64,000 bases of DNA, taken from assembly GCA_022394755.1 (NCBI GenBank), contig JAGFCA010000056.1, forward strand, positions 93,228-157,227. Direction: 5' to 3'. The notes under the pieces were generated by a model, which did not search any database, was not told the origin of the DNA, and worked only from the letters and a program-made list of their open reading frames with translations. Each line of letters opens with the position of its first letter. Positions within the stretch are counted from its first letter, which is position 1. Both the position numbers and the translations under genes were made by a program. This document shows positions 10,080-20,356 of the stretch, piece by piece. This stretch comes from Candidatus Poribacteria bacterium (GTDB lineage: Bacteria > Poribacteria > WGA-4E > WGA-3G).

Positions 10080-13000
10080 ATGAATAACCAATCCGAAACA
10101 AAGTGTCCCAATTGTGGGTTTATAAATCCAAACAATAAATTTTGTGGCGATTGTGGACACCAACTTCATGATACCGACACTCTGTTTAGTAACCAGGCTG
10201 TAAGAAATGCAGAAAGACGGCAACTCTCTGTGCTGTTTTGTGATGTAATTGATTCTACAGCACTAACTGAACAACTGGATCCAGAAGATTTACGTCAAGT
10301 CTTAGATGCGTATCGAGCAAGCGTTAGTGAAGTTATAATAGAATATGATGGCCATATTGCTCGTTATTTTGGGGATGGTATTTTAGTATATTTTGGTTAT
10401 CCATTAGCACATGAAGACGCAACTCGTCGTGCTGTACAAGCAGGATTAGGTATTGTTGATGGTTTAGATGAACTGAATTCACGATTAATAGAATCCTTTG
10501 GCATTCAACTACAGGTCAGATTAAGTATTGATACTGGATTGGTAGTTGTGTGGGAAGTAGGAACACCCATTGGTAATTCTCAGCAGGATTTGTCTTCCCT
10601 TGAACGGTATCATGGGGATGCAATAGATATTGTAGGCAAAACACCTAATATCGCTGCAAGAATGCAGCAAGTTGCACCGCCAAATGGAATTGTTGTTGGA
10701 GAAACCACACTTCGGCTGATCGAACGGTTTTTTGAATATCAAGATTTGGGTACAATAACTTTAAAAGGTATATCACAACCTGTTCCAATATATCAGATAC
10801 TCCGTGAACACCCCGATAGTATACTCCCAGTTTTTAGAAGACAACATACAACCACACCACATCAAAGTTTCGTAACTCCTTTAATAGGTAGAAATCGGCA
10901 AGTCAATACACTAAAAGACAGATGGAAATCGGCAACTGAATCTTTAGGACAGGCTGTTTTGCTTGATGGTGAAGCAGGCATAGGTAAATCACGAATCGTA
11001 TCTGTAATTGCTGAACATGTCATTGAAAGTGATGCACAGATATTAGAATGTAGAGGATCACCAGATACTCAGAATAGTCCACTCTATCCAATCCTAACAT
11101 TATTAAGACAGCAACTGTTCCAGTTCGGTGATATGGATTCTGACGATGAACGTCTCCATAAAATTGAACAATTCCTTAATTCATGCAATCTATCCTCAAA
11201 TCTACTTCCAATTTTGGCAGATTTATTTGAAATTACTGGTGATTATAACAGACTTGAACTTAAACCAGCACAACTTCGGAGACGTACACTACAAGCTTTT
11301 GTACAACTATTTTTAAAAACCGCAGAAATAAAACCACTATTATTTATTTCTGAAGATCTACATTGGGTTGATCCATCTACATTGGATTTTCTCTGTCTGT
11401 TGATATCGCAAATACAAGAGACTCCGATTCTGGCAATTTTAACTTCACGTATTGAAAGTGATGTATATAACGAATCGACACAAGCAGAAAGGAGAGCACG
11501 ACTTACAACACTTACAGACTTAGAATGGATGACTCAGATCACATTAAAGCGTTTAAATCGAAGACAGGTTTCAAAAATGATTCTTGATGTAGCGGGAGAC
11601 AAACCCATTTCTGTTAATGTGTCAAACCAAATTACATCAAGAACTGAAGGTGTACCCCTTTTTGTAGAAGAACTCACTCGAATGGCTCTTGAGTCTGATT
11701 TACAGAATATTAATGTAGCTACTGAGATACCTGCAACATTACAAGGATCCCTAACTGCCAGACTTGACCAACTTGGTACACGCAAAGAATTGGTTCAACT
11801 TGGAGCAACACTTGGTAGGGAATGGAGTGCAGAACTCCTATATAAGGTTGTTGTGAATTTGACAGAAGAACCAGAAGTTTCCGGGTATCCTACTCCATCT
11901 GATCAATTAACAGCATTCCATACCTTTCCAATACAGGTTAAAGACTTTTCAGAGCTTAAACAGATATTACAGACACTTGTTGAAGAAGAAATATTGAGAT
12001 GTCGTCAGACACATGATGATAAACAGATTTATTCATTTAAACATCCACTTATTCGAGAGACTGCCTATCAAGCATTATTAATTAGCACACGACAGACATA
12101 TCATAGAAGAATTGCAACCGTACTAAGAGATTCATTTCAAGATATCGTAAGAGTGCTACCTGAATGGATTGCACATCACTACACGCAAGGAGAACTACCA
12201 GAACGAGCTATTGTATTCTGGCAACAGGCTGGTCAAAGGGCAGTTGAACGATCCGCGAATGTCGAAGGGGTGAGACACCTTACACAAGGTTTATCTCTCT
12301 TAGAAACCTTGCCTGATTCTCCCGCTCGGACTGCACGGGAATTGGTACTTCAAACAACTTTAGGTCCCGCACTAATTGCAACTAAAGGCTATGCTGCCTT
12401 TGAAGTGGAACAAACATATACCAGAGCCAAGGAACTGTTAGAAGCTATGCCTAACAATGAACGAATGCTCTTACGTTTTCCGATAATGTTTGGATTATGG
12501 CTTTCCGATCTTGTGAGGGCAAAATTACATAACGCACGGGAACTCGGTGAACAGTGTTTAGTTATGGCAAAACAACAAGATAATGCAGTTTTGGAAGTTG
12601 AAGCACATCGCGCATTAGGGGCTACTCTATATTATCTTGGAGAGTTTAAAATGGCACGTACACATGTGGAGGCAGGGATTTCTCTATATAATCCACACCA
12701 ACATCCTGTAGATGCATTCTTTCATTATCTGGCTGATCCCGGTATGACATTGCATGCATACGCTTCTCCTCTAATCTGGTGTTTGGGTTATCCTGAACAG
12801 GCAGAAGCACAACTACAAGCATCTCAGCGTATGGGAGAGGAACGACCACACCCATTCAGTCAGGTAATTTCATTACATTTCGGTGCGCTTTTATACCAAC
12901 ATCGTCGTGATTTTGAGAAAGTTAATTCGTATGCAACGGAATTGATATCAATATGTCGAGAGCACGATTCTACTGTGTGGGAACCTACTGGAAAAATAAT

Positions 13001-13547
13001 GAAGGGATGGGCAATGCAAATGTGTGCTGAGAATTCGGATGAACAAGCTATACACCTTATTCGAGAAGGAATTGAAGGTTGGGAGTCTAATCGTTCACGG
13101 GTTTTACGTCCAGTTTATCTCGGTATGTTATCAGAAGCCTATGGAAAAGATGGGAAAATTGATGAAGGTTTACAAACCTTAGATAAGGCTTTTGAAGCTA
13201 TTTCTGAAAGTGGTGAACACACAATTGAGGCGGAATTATACCGTCTACAAGGTGAGCTTTTATTACAATCAATCCATCTGAATCAGTGTACAAATTCTTC
13301 TACTGTTGCGGAAGCAGAAGATAGTTATTTGAAATCGTTGACAATTGCACAACACCAAGAAGCAAAATCCTGGGAACTCAGAACTACTAACAGTTTATGT
13401 AAGCTAATGACAACACAGAATCGACACAAAGAAGCATACGATCTATTAAAACCTATCTATGAATGGTTTACTGAGGGGTATGACACTATTGATTTGGTAG
13501 AAGCACAGATCCTTCTACAATCCTTACAGGGAGAGATAAAAACATGA
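10080..13547 (+). CDS. Zinc ribbon + class III nucleotidyl cyclase + STAND-type ATPase + TPR-like regulator
   Basis: 1155 residues, four parts. (1) A zinc ribbon with Cys9, Cys12, Cys22 and Cys25. (2) A class III adenylate/guanylate cyclase domain (about 40-240) that keeps both metal-binding aspartates (Asp55 in FCDVIDST and Asp99 in FGDG) and the transition-state pair Asn190/Arg194 (NIAAR), so it may be active. (3) An AAA/STAND ATPase domain from about 280 with Walker A GEAGIGKS (297-304) and Walker B LLFISEDLHWVDPS. (4) A helical TPR-like region from about 720 to the end. Such proteins are signal-responsive regulators; the input and product (cAMP or cGMP) are unknown. The gene appears leaderless and overlaps the next ORF by 4 nt (ATGA). 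Confidence 0.9.
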   Translation: MNNQSETKCPNCGFINPNNKFCGDCGHQLHDTDTLFSNQAVRNAERRQLSVLFCDVIDSTALTEQLDPEDLRQVLDAYRASVSEVIIEYDGHIARYFGDGILVYFGYPLAHEDATRRAVQAGLGIVDGLDELNSRLIESFGIQLQVRLSIDTGLVVVWEVGTPIGNSQQDLSSLERYHGDAIDIVGKTPNIAARMQQVAPPNGIVVGETTLRLIERFFEYQDLGTITLKGISQPVPIYQILREHPDSILPVFRRQHTTTPHQSFVTPLIGRNRQVNTLKDRWKSATESLGQAVLLDGEAGIGKSRIVSVIAEHVIESDAQILECRGSPDTQNSPLYPILTLLRQQLFQFGDMDSDDERLHKIEQFLNSCNLSSNLLPILADLFEITGDYNRLELKPAQLRRRTLQAFVQLFLKTAEIKPLLFISEDLHWVDPSTLDFLCLLISQIQETPILAILTSRIESDVYNESTQAERRARLTTLTDLEWMTQITLKRLNRRQVSKMILDVAGDKPISVNVSNQITSRTEGVPLFVEELTRMALESDLQNINVATEIPATLQGSLTARLDQLGTRKELVQLGATLGREWSAELLYKVVVNLTEEPEVSGYPTPSDQLTAFHTFPIQVKDFSELKQILQTLVEEEILRCRQTHDDKQIYSFKHPLIRETAYQALLISTRQTYHRRIATVLRDSFQDIVRVLPEWIAHHYTQGELPERAIVFWQQAGQRAVERSANVEGVRHLTQGLSLLETLPDSPARTARELVLQTTLGPALIATKGYAAFEVEQTYTRAKELLEAMPNNERMLLRFPIMFGLWLSDLVRAKLHNARELGEQCLVMAKQQDNAVLEVEAHRALGATLYYLGEFKMARTHVEAGISLYNPHQHPVDAFFHYLADPGMTLHAYASPLIWCLGYPEQAEAQLQASQRMGEERPHPFSQVISLHFGALLYQHRRDFEKVNSYATELISICREHDSTVWEPTGKIMKGWAMQMCAENSDEQAIHLIREGIEGWESNRSRVLRPVYLGMLSEAYGKDGKIDEGLQTLDKAFEAISESGEHTIEAELYRLQGELLLQSIHLNQCTNSSTVAEAEDSYLKSLTIAQHQEAKSWELRTTNSLCKLMTTQNRHKEAYDLLKPIYEWFTEGYDTIDLVEAQILLQSLQGEIKT

Positions 13548-14404
13548 GACTCGGTGTCGTCGGAATATGTAGTGATTTTCGAACACTCAATCAACAAGAA
13601 ATAGATGCTGTACAAGAATTAGAATTCACAGGGATTAGTTACCATTTCGCGAGTTCTAATATTCCAGGTGTTTCATCTGATGAATGTGATAATTGTCGTT
13701 TTCTCCTTGAAAAAGCACAACTGGATTTGGTACAATTTGGTATAACTTATGAACAGTGTCTTTTTGATCCAAACCCGTCAATCCGTCAAGCTGCGATAGA
13801 AGCAGTGAATTGTGGGATGCCGGTGGCAAAGGATCTCGGTGCTTTTCATTATCTATTCAGACCCGGTAGTCTAAATCCTGATGGGGCCTGGACTTCACAT
13901 AAGGACAATCATCTACCTGAATCAATGGATCGGCTAATTGAAACACTGAAACCGATCGCAGAAAATGCTGAGAAGAATGAGTTAACACTTGTCATGGAAA
14001 CTCATGCTGTTTCTATTATGGGGTCACCTGAAATCTGTAAAAACATTGTTGATCAGGTTGGGTCTGAACGTCTAAGAATTGTAATGGACTTTGTCAATCA
14101 TTTCCAATCTCTCAGACAAGTGTATAATAGTGATGTACGCCTCAACCATATTTTTGATGTTATGGGACCAGTCGCTCCAATGGCACACATAAAAGACATC
14201 TCTGTTCAGAATGGATTAGTTCTGCATCTCAACGAAGAAGTTCCCGGTGAAGGTGAATTAGAAATTGGTGTCGCATTACAACGTTTTGATGCATTATATC
14301 CAGACGGTTATGGTCTGATAGAACATCTACCGATTGAGAAAATACCGCTTGCCAACACTAATGTACGAAACATTGCAGCTGAAAATGGGATAAGTATTTA
14401 TTAA
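13544..14404 (+). CDS. Sugar phosphate isomerase/epimerase-like TIM barrel
   Basis: 286 residues of the AP-endonuclease-2/xylose-isomerase-like barrel family. Recognisable elements are the N-terminal MRLGVVGICSDF strand, a metal-site Glu in LVMETHAV, Asp in RIVMDFVNH, His in MAHIKDIS and the final Glu in VPGEGELEIG. The family includes isomerases, epimerases and dehydratases acting on sugars or inositols; the substrate is not predictable here. The start codon overlaps the cyclase stop (ATGA), implying translational coupling to that regulator. Confidence 0.82.
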   Translation: MRLGVVGICSDFRTLNQQEIDAVQELEFTGISYHFASSNIPGVSSDECDNCRFLLEKAQLDLVQFGITYEQCLFDPNPSIRQAAIEAVNCGMPVAKDLGAFHYLFRPGSLNPDGAWTSHKDNHLPESMDRLIETLKPIAENAEKNELTLVMETHAVSIMGSPEICKNIVDQVGSERLRIVMDFVNHFQSLRQVYNSDVRLNHIFDVMGPVAPMAHIKDISVQNGLVLHLNEEVPGEGELEIGVALQRFDALYPDGYGLIEHLPIEKIPLANTNVRNIAAENGISIY

Positions 14405-14418
14405 TGGAGAATTTACAT

Positions 14419-16812
14419 ATGAAAAATAAAAAACTAATTCTATTGCTTATTCTCATGATAGGAATGGTGTTTGTAGCCTACTCAACCATGGCACAAGAGG
14501 AGTCTGTCGGCGAAGAGTTACAAAACAGTGTAAGTAGTATATGGGAAAAAATAAAATGGCCAATAATTGCTGCTGTTTCGATGTTTATTTTCCAAGGTAT
14601 CTTATATGTTATAGGTCTATTTAAAAAAGATAGACTACAAAAAACAATCCTCAATAAGTATGTTATTTTTCATATGAAGGATGGACATAGATATCAAGGT
14701 ACAATGCGTTTAGATAGCAGAGGCGCGGAAATTGTTTCTGAAGAATCCAGACAACGTGGTCATGCACCCAGTTATATATTTCGTCAGAATGAATTGGATA
14801 ACAGAATTGGGGCATATATACGATATCTGGATACAATGAATGATCGTGAGAAGCAGGAACGGAAATGGGATCATGAACGCTTAATTAATCCTCCATTATC
14901 ACATAGAGTTATTCGTAAAACACGAAATATGGTCATTGAACTTAATGCAGCTGCTAAAAATGCAATTAGTATGGTTTGGGGTGGAATTAAACAGATGACG
15001 AGTCCCTTACAGGCTCAGTTGGCTCGTGTTAATACACAAGTTGAAGATCTGGGAGGCGAAGCTGCATCATTAGACACGCAATTGTCAAAAATGGAGAGTG
15101 AAACAGCAACATTTCTGCAAGAAGAGAGTTATGAAAGAATTATTGAACGCCTTGTTGGTACACGTGTCAAAATACGAATTGACAAGGTGGAACATGCAAA
15201 TGGCGAATATATGGCTCTTTTCAAAGATTACAACAAGAAGCACATGTCCTTTATGAATGTTCGGGATAAAGATAACAACGGATTTAGAGATCAATGGAAT
15301 TACGAACACGAATACAAAGGCAATATCAACGCTTTCAACCGTCGCGATGATCGAGGACTCAGATCTCGTATGGTAGAGAAGGACGGTAAGTATTTCTTAG
15401 TCTTTGAAAACAATACATCCTATTCTATACAAGTGGGCAAGATACGCCTATTTGATCCAGGTGGATGGGAGAGAAACCTCGAATTTAAGTGGCATATTGA
15501 TCCGCTCAGTGTCAGGAGGATACAATTAAATCCTGTAATACAACATCGTGTTGGACCCTTTGAACGAATTTCCACATCTGAACGTCTAACACCCAGAAAC
15601 TTTAAGAAAATTCGTCTGGAATTTCGATCATTTCGGGATGCAGATGTTATCTTTCCACGTAAAGATGTATGCACAATTATAGAAAGTGCTGAAAAACGAC
15701 AACAAGAACTGTTTACTATTTCCGCTTTGACAGACGCAATTCTTGACAGAAGTGAAACTGAAGAAATACCTCTTCAAGATTCTGAAGGTAAAGCAATTCA
15801 TGGTATGAACTTGGTTCACGGTTATGTTACTAACGTCAATGAAGAAAGAATTGATCTGAAAACAATTGATTCAAGCTATAGCAGGCGATGGGAAGTGGAA
15901 AGTGCTTATTCACATTTTGACAACTCATTACGACTTAAATTGCCAATCCATAAACGTACTATTCCATATTTTGCGAATCGTATTGCCTCTCAGAATATAT
16001 TGGTTGAACAAATTAGTCAAAACGAACTCCATAAGGAAACATTTTCTCAGTTAACGCTTCCTACAAAATCAAGGAACGGAAAACCTCGAATACCATTACA
16101 GAAATTATTACCGCGACCTGAGTTTAAATTACCTTTAAAAGTTATGGCATTAACTGGAAACAGTTCGAATGAAGAGTTTCCAGTCTTACAACAGTTTGAG
16201 TACGTAAGTGAACATCATATGCTATATGAATCTGTAAACAACCTACGGAATGACCGTCTCGCCAAAATGGATATCCTGTGGATTGGCAACGGTGAGATCT
16301 ATAAATCAGGATACCGGCTTAATATTGATACAGAACATCGAATTAAGAATTTTGCCAGTCAAGGTGGGATTGTAATTGTCTCTGGACAAGATATAAAGAC
16401 AAACTCAAGACAGAGACGAGGGGCAGGATGGATTCCTGAACCTTTGACAGGAATTGAATACGAGGAAACAGATGAGTGTTTACCTACATCTAAAGGGAGA
16501 AGAAGTAGGGTCTTCCGGACACCCCATGTCCTCAACACTACACCTGATACAACAGAGATTCCAGGGATACGGCTTGATGATATGTGGGTTGATCCTCTCG
16601 GCAAATGGAATTCACTCGCCGAATCCATAACTCATGACGCTTCAGCATTACTCACCCTTCCATTCCAACAAGGCTTATATATTGTTACAAGTCTAAAGAA
16701 TGATACAGAAAACGATGTTAAGATAAATCATAAGTTTATGGAAAACCTTCTCCATTTCTCTGTTCGTTGGAAAGATAACCAAAGGTGGAGACAACGGTTA
16801 ATACGACGGTAA
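14419..16812 (+). CDS. Unrecognised membrane-anchored protein with a GATase1-like C-terminal module
   Basis: No family recognised. The preferred start is the ATG at 14419 because GGAGA sits 8 nt upstream; an in-frame ATG at 14404 overlaps the previous stop but lacks a good ribosome site. From 14419 the protein has 797 residues, with a signal-peptide-like N-terminus and a second hydrophobic helix (about 50-73, WPIIAAVSMFIFQGILYVIG). A basic region, a probable coiled coil around 190-230 and a beta-rich middle follow. Near residues 570-670 the pattern KVMALTGN, DILWIGNGE, FASQGGIVIVSGQD resembles a flavodoxin-like or class-I-glutamine-amidotransferase-like fold, as also seen at the end of the M14 gene at 47231. 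Function unknown; possibly envelope-associated. Confidence 0.7.
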   Translation: MKNKKLILLLILMIGMVFVAYSTMAQEESVGEELQNSVSSIWEKIKWPIIAAVSMFIFQGILYVIGLFKKDRLQKTILNKYVIFHMKDGHRYQGTMRLDSRGAEIVSEESRQRGHAPSYIFRQNELDNRIGAYIRYLDTMNDREKQERKWDHERLINPPLSHRVIRKTRNMVIELNAAAKNAISMVWGGIKQMTSPLQAQLARVNTQVEDLGGEAASLDTQLSKMESETATFLQEESYERIIERLVGTRVKIRIDKVEHANGEYMALFKDYNKKHMSFMNVRDKDNNGFRDQWNYEHEYKGNINAFNRRDDRGLRSRMVEKDGKYFLVFENNTSYSIQVGKIRLFDPGGWERNLEFKWHIDPLSVRRIQLNPVIQHRVGPFERISTSERLTPRNFKKIRLEFRSFRDADVIFPRKDVCTIIESAEKRQQELFTISALTDAILDRSETEEIPLQDSEGKAIHGMNLVHGYVTNVNEERIDLKTIDSSYSRRWEVESAYSHFDNSLRLKLPIHKRTIPYFANRIASQNILVEQISQNELHKETFSQLTLPTKSRNGKPRIPLQKLLPRPEFKLPLKVMALTGNSSNEEFPVLQQFEYVSEHHMLYESVNNLRNDRLAKMDILWIGNGEIYKSGYRLNIDTEHRIKNFASQGGIVIVSGQDIKTNSRQRRGAGWIPEPLTGIEYEETDECLPTSKGRRSRVFRTPHVLNTTPDTTEIPGIRLDDMWVDPLGKWNSLAESITHDASALLTLPFQQGLYIVTSLKNDTENDVKINHKFMENLLHFSVRWKDNQRWRQRLIRR

Positions 16813-16852
16813 TTCTCTCTTCAACTATCAAAAACAGCAGAATATTCATTCG

Positions 16853-16893
16853 CATAAAACAAGGTTCGGTTTAAAACCGAACCTTGTTTTATG
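16853..16893. terminator. Bidirectional intrinsic terminator between convergent genes
   Basis: Two perfect 20-nt complementary arms (16853-16872 and 16874-16893) flank one base and contain a GGTTCGGTTT/AAACCGAACC core with A/T-rich outer sequence, so each strand ends in a U-rich tract. It lies between the stop at 16812 (+) and the stop at 16923 (-), as expected for a shared terminator. Confidence 0.85.
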
Positions 16894-16922
16894 TAGATAT
16901 GATTAAGATTTAGTTTCTATTA

Positions 16923-19900
16923 TTAATTCTTTTTCTTTTTACCTGCTTTTGGTACTGTCTTCTTAACCCCACCATTTGATCCATTTCCATTTTCTAATGC
17001 CTTAACAATTTCCTCAAGTGCCTTACCGGTGTCCTGATGGGATTGTAACAGTGTACGAACTTGATCAGCTAAAGAAGGTGCTTCATCCTTTCCATTTTCA
17101 GATGGTGGTGTGGATTGACCTAAGAACACATTTTCGAGAGCAATATCAAAAGACGCATCTGCACCAAGCCTATCTTCAGCTTTGACAACAATCGTCTTCA
17201 AGGTAGGCAAATCACGAATTGGGTCTGAGGATTCTGTCCCATTATTTCCATTTTCCCCTTCTTCACTTTTTGGTTTAACAAAGATAGGTTTGATGTATAG
17301 AATACCTTCATCAATAAAAATGACATGTTGATTGCCTTTAATTATATCGTTTGTGTCCCTTAGATCTTTGAATAACTCGGATAACTCATTATTCTTATTA
17401 ATTTCATCTTCAACATGTTTTGGGCCTTGAACATCCATTCCTTCAGGTAATTTATAGACAATACGTTCACCATAGTTTGGTGGGTCACAACGAGCAACCA
17501 TCCATCCTTTCATGAAGTTTTCTTTTTCTGTAGGCGTAAATGGAACCATATTAATAAATTCCAAATTCTCTTCTCCTGGTAACCTTAACATTGCATAATA
17601 CGGCATTATTTCATGGTTAGGTCTTTCAGAATAATATGCTTCCTTTGAAATTCCCCATTGATTTTTATTTTCAAAAAATTCACTCTCATCCGTGACATGG
17701 TAATTCCCATACATTTTTGCTTGTATACGTGTTAGATAATCAGGAAATCTACGATGTGCTTTCAATCCTTCAGGCATCTCATTAATAGGTTTAATCAAGT
17801 CAGGAAAGATTTTCTGATAAATCTTTGTGAATACTTCATTTTCATTATCAGTGTAGAAGTCAACAGTTCCGTGGTAGGCATTCACTACTGCTACACCAGA
17901 ATTACGTATATAATTAAATTTCTTGAATCTTTTAAACCGAGGTTCAGCATACAGTTCAAGGTCGTTATGTTCAAGTTGAGCAGTGTCATCTGAATAGAAT
18001 TGTGCATTTGGATACCGATTGCTTGTTACGTAAAAATCAACCATCCACCATAACTGACCATCGTGTATTACAATATACGGATCAGGATCAAAATCAAGGA
18101 ATGGAGCAATATGAGATAATCTATCTGATACAAGACGTTCATTGCGGCGTGTGCCAATATTACGCCAATACATGACCCGACTCTCTGCCGTTAATTTTGG
18201 ATGCCGTAAAATAAATACTGATGAAAATCTGACTGCAAAGCATAACCTTCTAATAAAACCACCTAAACGGACTCCTCCCATTCCGGCGTAGTGATATCCT
18301 TTATCGTCATTTTCAGAATTGGTATTATCAGAACCCTCAACTTCTCCTTCCAATACATTATATTCAGGTTTTTCAGTATTTGCGATAACGTAGTCATCCG
18401 TCATTTCACCATAGTAGATTCGCGGTTGCGTTACTTCTAATTCTTCAAATTCCATGCCTTCTTTTTGTGTGATTGGCACGCCTTTTAACCATAAATCTGG
18501 TCTATTCCTACTTGTAACCACATTAACAGGGGCTAAACAAACACCGTATCCATGGGTAAACTTTAATTTAAGTTCACCCCATTCTTTTCGATCTGGCTCA
18601 GGATCAATTTCGCGTGGAGCAATTAGCACTTGTCTATATTGTTCATCTGTCTGTGAGAATTCTTCTGAATCTTCTACTAATTCTGTAGAACTCTCTACAG
18701 AATTACCTTCCATCGTATCTAATGTAGAAGCATCTGTAGTATTATTGGCACTTACCACTAAACGGTATCTATCAACATCGGCGTAGGGATGGAAACCGTG
18801 GTGACGTTCGATTTCTTCATTACGAAGTATGTTGTAAAATACACGACGATCCCAAAATTGTATATTTTCTTTGATCTCTGGATTGTTTCTTACCTTTTCA
18901 AGAGATATTAAACCTTTATTAAATTTTTCTTCTTTTATGGTATCTAAATCAAAGGCTTTTCGAGTATCAATTATGTGTTGACGTAAATATACTAATTCTA
19001 CTCCTTCAGCATCCCCAGCAAGTCTAATTCCCCAAAAATTTGATCCCAATGGATAAAGATGTATTAGACAAATGTAACTGGTAACTGATATGAACAAAGC
19101 AGAATACCATAATATACGTTTTCTCCAGAATATATTTAATACTACAACAACACCTATAAATAGTAATATTAAACAATAGATATAAGTTCCACCAGCAAGT
19201 TTCTCATCAGCATAAAACAAACCTGTGAATCCTGAAAATGTGTCTGAAAGGGAAGGGGTATATACCTTATTCCACAAGTTCACAAAACTACGCCAAATAC
19301 CTGTCCCCAGTAACATTAACCATAGATAGGATCCATGCAGTATGATATGTCTTTTTACCAGTCCCATTGAACGCGCATCCCGACGATAATAGAAATTATA
19401 AAGAAGTCCAACTACTATACAAGTTGACCATAACAAGACCTCTATCCAAAGACTTACTGATTTATGGATGGGAAAGACAAAAAGAAAGAAATTTATATCT
19501 TTACCTAAATGATATGGTTCCACCTTCTCAGTTGGACGTTCAAGAAATCTAAGGAAATCCATATGTAAGGACATCATCGGTATTGAAAGGACGATTGCAA
19601 ACAGTACGGTAAGACCGAATACTGTTCGATGGAAAGAGACTGTACGTTGATGTGTCCATCTGGCAAATTCCCGCGGTTCAGGACAGAGACGGTTTGCTAT
19701 TGCTGCATTTACATTCATGAATATGACAGCAAAAGTAAAAAAACCGAAGAAAAGTGCCCACTTCGCTTTTCGGAGTGTCCAGAATGATTCAAAGTAATTG
19801 ACATCTTCAAAAAAATAGAGATATTCAGTATAAAGATATGAAACAGGAGAGATACTGCTGAGAAGTGCTACTCCACCTATACCCCATAACAGATATGCTT

Positions 19901-20024
19901 GTACTTTAAGGACAAGTTTACGGTACCATATACCACGGCGAAACCGGATGATTCCCCAGACAAATGTTATACCAAAGAAAACTGTGTTGAAAATTAACCA
20001 AGCAATTGCAAGATCGGGGTTCAT
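16923..20024 (-). CDS. UPF0182 family (COG1615) integral membrane protein
   Basis: 1033 residues. The N-terminal third has about seven membrane helices (for example 7-26, 45-65, 90-110 and 130-155), then a large soluble region that includes the family's conserved stretches (YLRQHIIDTRKAFDLD; IKENIQFWDRRV; YGVCLAPVNVVTSRNRPDL; NYIRNSGVAVVNAYHGTVDFY; MPEGLKAHRRFPDYL). An acidic insertion (about 430-470) and a Lys-rich tail (KKTVPKAGKKKKN) are present. The family is widespread but has no established function. The gene is monocistronic by layout: the convergent terminator lies downstream and divergent DUF5069 upstream. AAGAGGT precedes the ATG. Confidence 0.92.
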   Translation of the reverse strand: MNPDLAIAWLIFNTVFFGITFVWGIIRFRRGIWYRKLVLKVQAYLLWGIGGVALLSSISPVSYLYTEYLYFFEDVNYFESFWTLRKAKWALFFGFFTFAVIFMNVNAAIANRLCPEPREFARWTHQRTVSFHRTVFGLTVLFAIVLSIPMMSLHMDFLRFLERPTEKVEPYHLGKDINFFLFVFPIHKSVSLWIEVLLWSTCIVVGLLYNFYYRRDARSMGLVKRHIILHGSYLWLMLLGTGIWRSFVNLWNKVYTPSLSDTFSGFTGLFYADEKLAGGTYIYCLILLFIGVVVVLNIFWRKRILWYSALFISVTSYICLIHLYPLGSNFWGIRLAGDAEGVELVYLRQHIIDTRKAFDLDTIKEEKFNKGLISLEKVRNNPEIKENIQFWDRRVFYNILRNEEIERHHGFHPYADVDRYRLVVSANNTTDASTLDTMEGNSVESSTELVEDSEEFSQTDEQYRQVLIAPREIDPEPDRKEWGELKLKFTHGYGVCLAPVNVVTSRNRPDLWLKGVPITQKEGMEFEELEVTQPRIYYGEMTDDYVIANTEKPEYNVLEGEVEGSDNTNSENDDKGYHYAGMGGVRLGGFIRRLCFAVRFSSVFILRHPKLTAESRVMYWRNIGTRRNERLVSDRLSHIAPFLDFDPDPYIVIHDGQLWWMVDFYVTSNRYPNAQFYSDDTAQLEHNDLELYAEPRFKRFKKFNYIRNSGVAVVNAYHGTVDFYTDNENEVFTKIYQKIFPDLIKPINEMPEGLKAHRRFPDYLTRIQAKMYGNYHVTDESEFFENKNQWGISKEAYYSERPNHEIMPYYAMLRLPGEENLEFINMVPFTPTEKENFMKGWMVARCDPPNYGERIVYKLPEGMDVQGPKHVEDEINKNNELSELFKDLRDTNDIIKGNQHVIFIDEGILYIKPIFVKPKSEEGENGNNGTESSDPIRDLPTLKTIVVKAEDRLGADASFDIALENVFLGQSTPPSENGKDEAPSLADQVRTLLQSHQDTGKALEEIVKALENGNGSNGGVKKTVPKAGKKKKN

Positions 20025-20356
20025 AAGATATACCTCTTACGATACATAAGGGGAGTGATGTAAAAACGCTGTTTGATGCAAAAAACGACTGAACAAGCGT
20101 TTTTATCTTCTAATTAGAATAACACCATTTTTTCACAATGTCAAGATAATCAGATTTCTCTTACATTACACACAGGTAAAATCTATTAGGTGGATTTCTC
20201 GATCAGGGAATAATTCTATAAAGATTCTCTAAATCAGTATTCCTAATTTCTGAAAACTTGTTTCTGTTTTTTTCTTAATCTGCTATAATAGAGACATACT
20301 GCAAGATGGACTTGCAACTTACGACTTATACCTACAAATAGGTAAGGAGGCAGGTA
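20025..20356. other. Divergent intergenic region with promoter and inverted repeat
   Basis: A 10-bp perfect inverted repeat (TAAAAACGCT at 20061-20070, AGCGTTTTTA at 20096-20105) lies in the probable 5' leader of the UPF0182 gene. On the + strand an extended -10 (TGCTATAAT, 20281-20289) precedes DUF5069. No gene is seen. Confidence 0.5.
20281..20289 (+). promoter_or_regulatory. Extended -10 promoter of the DUF5069 gene
   Basis: TGCTATAAT matches the TGNTATAAT extended -10. The -35 is poor (TTTCTG, 17 nt upstream). The predicted start is near 20296, leaving a leader of about 60 nt with a strong AAGGAGG ribosome site at 20344-20350. Confidence 0.5.
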
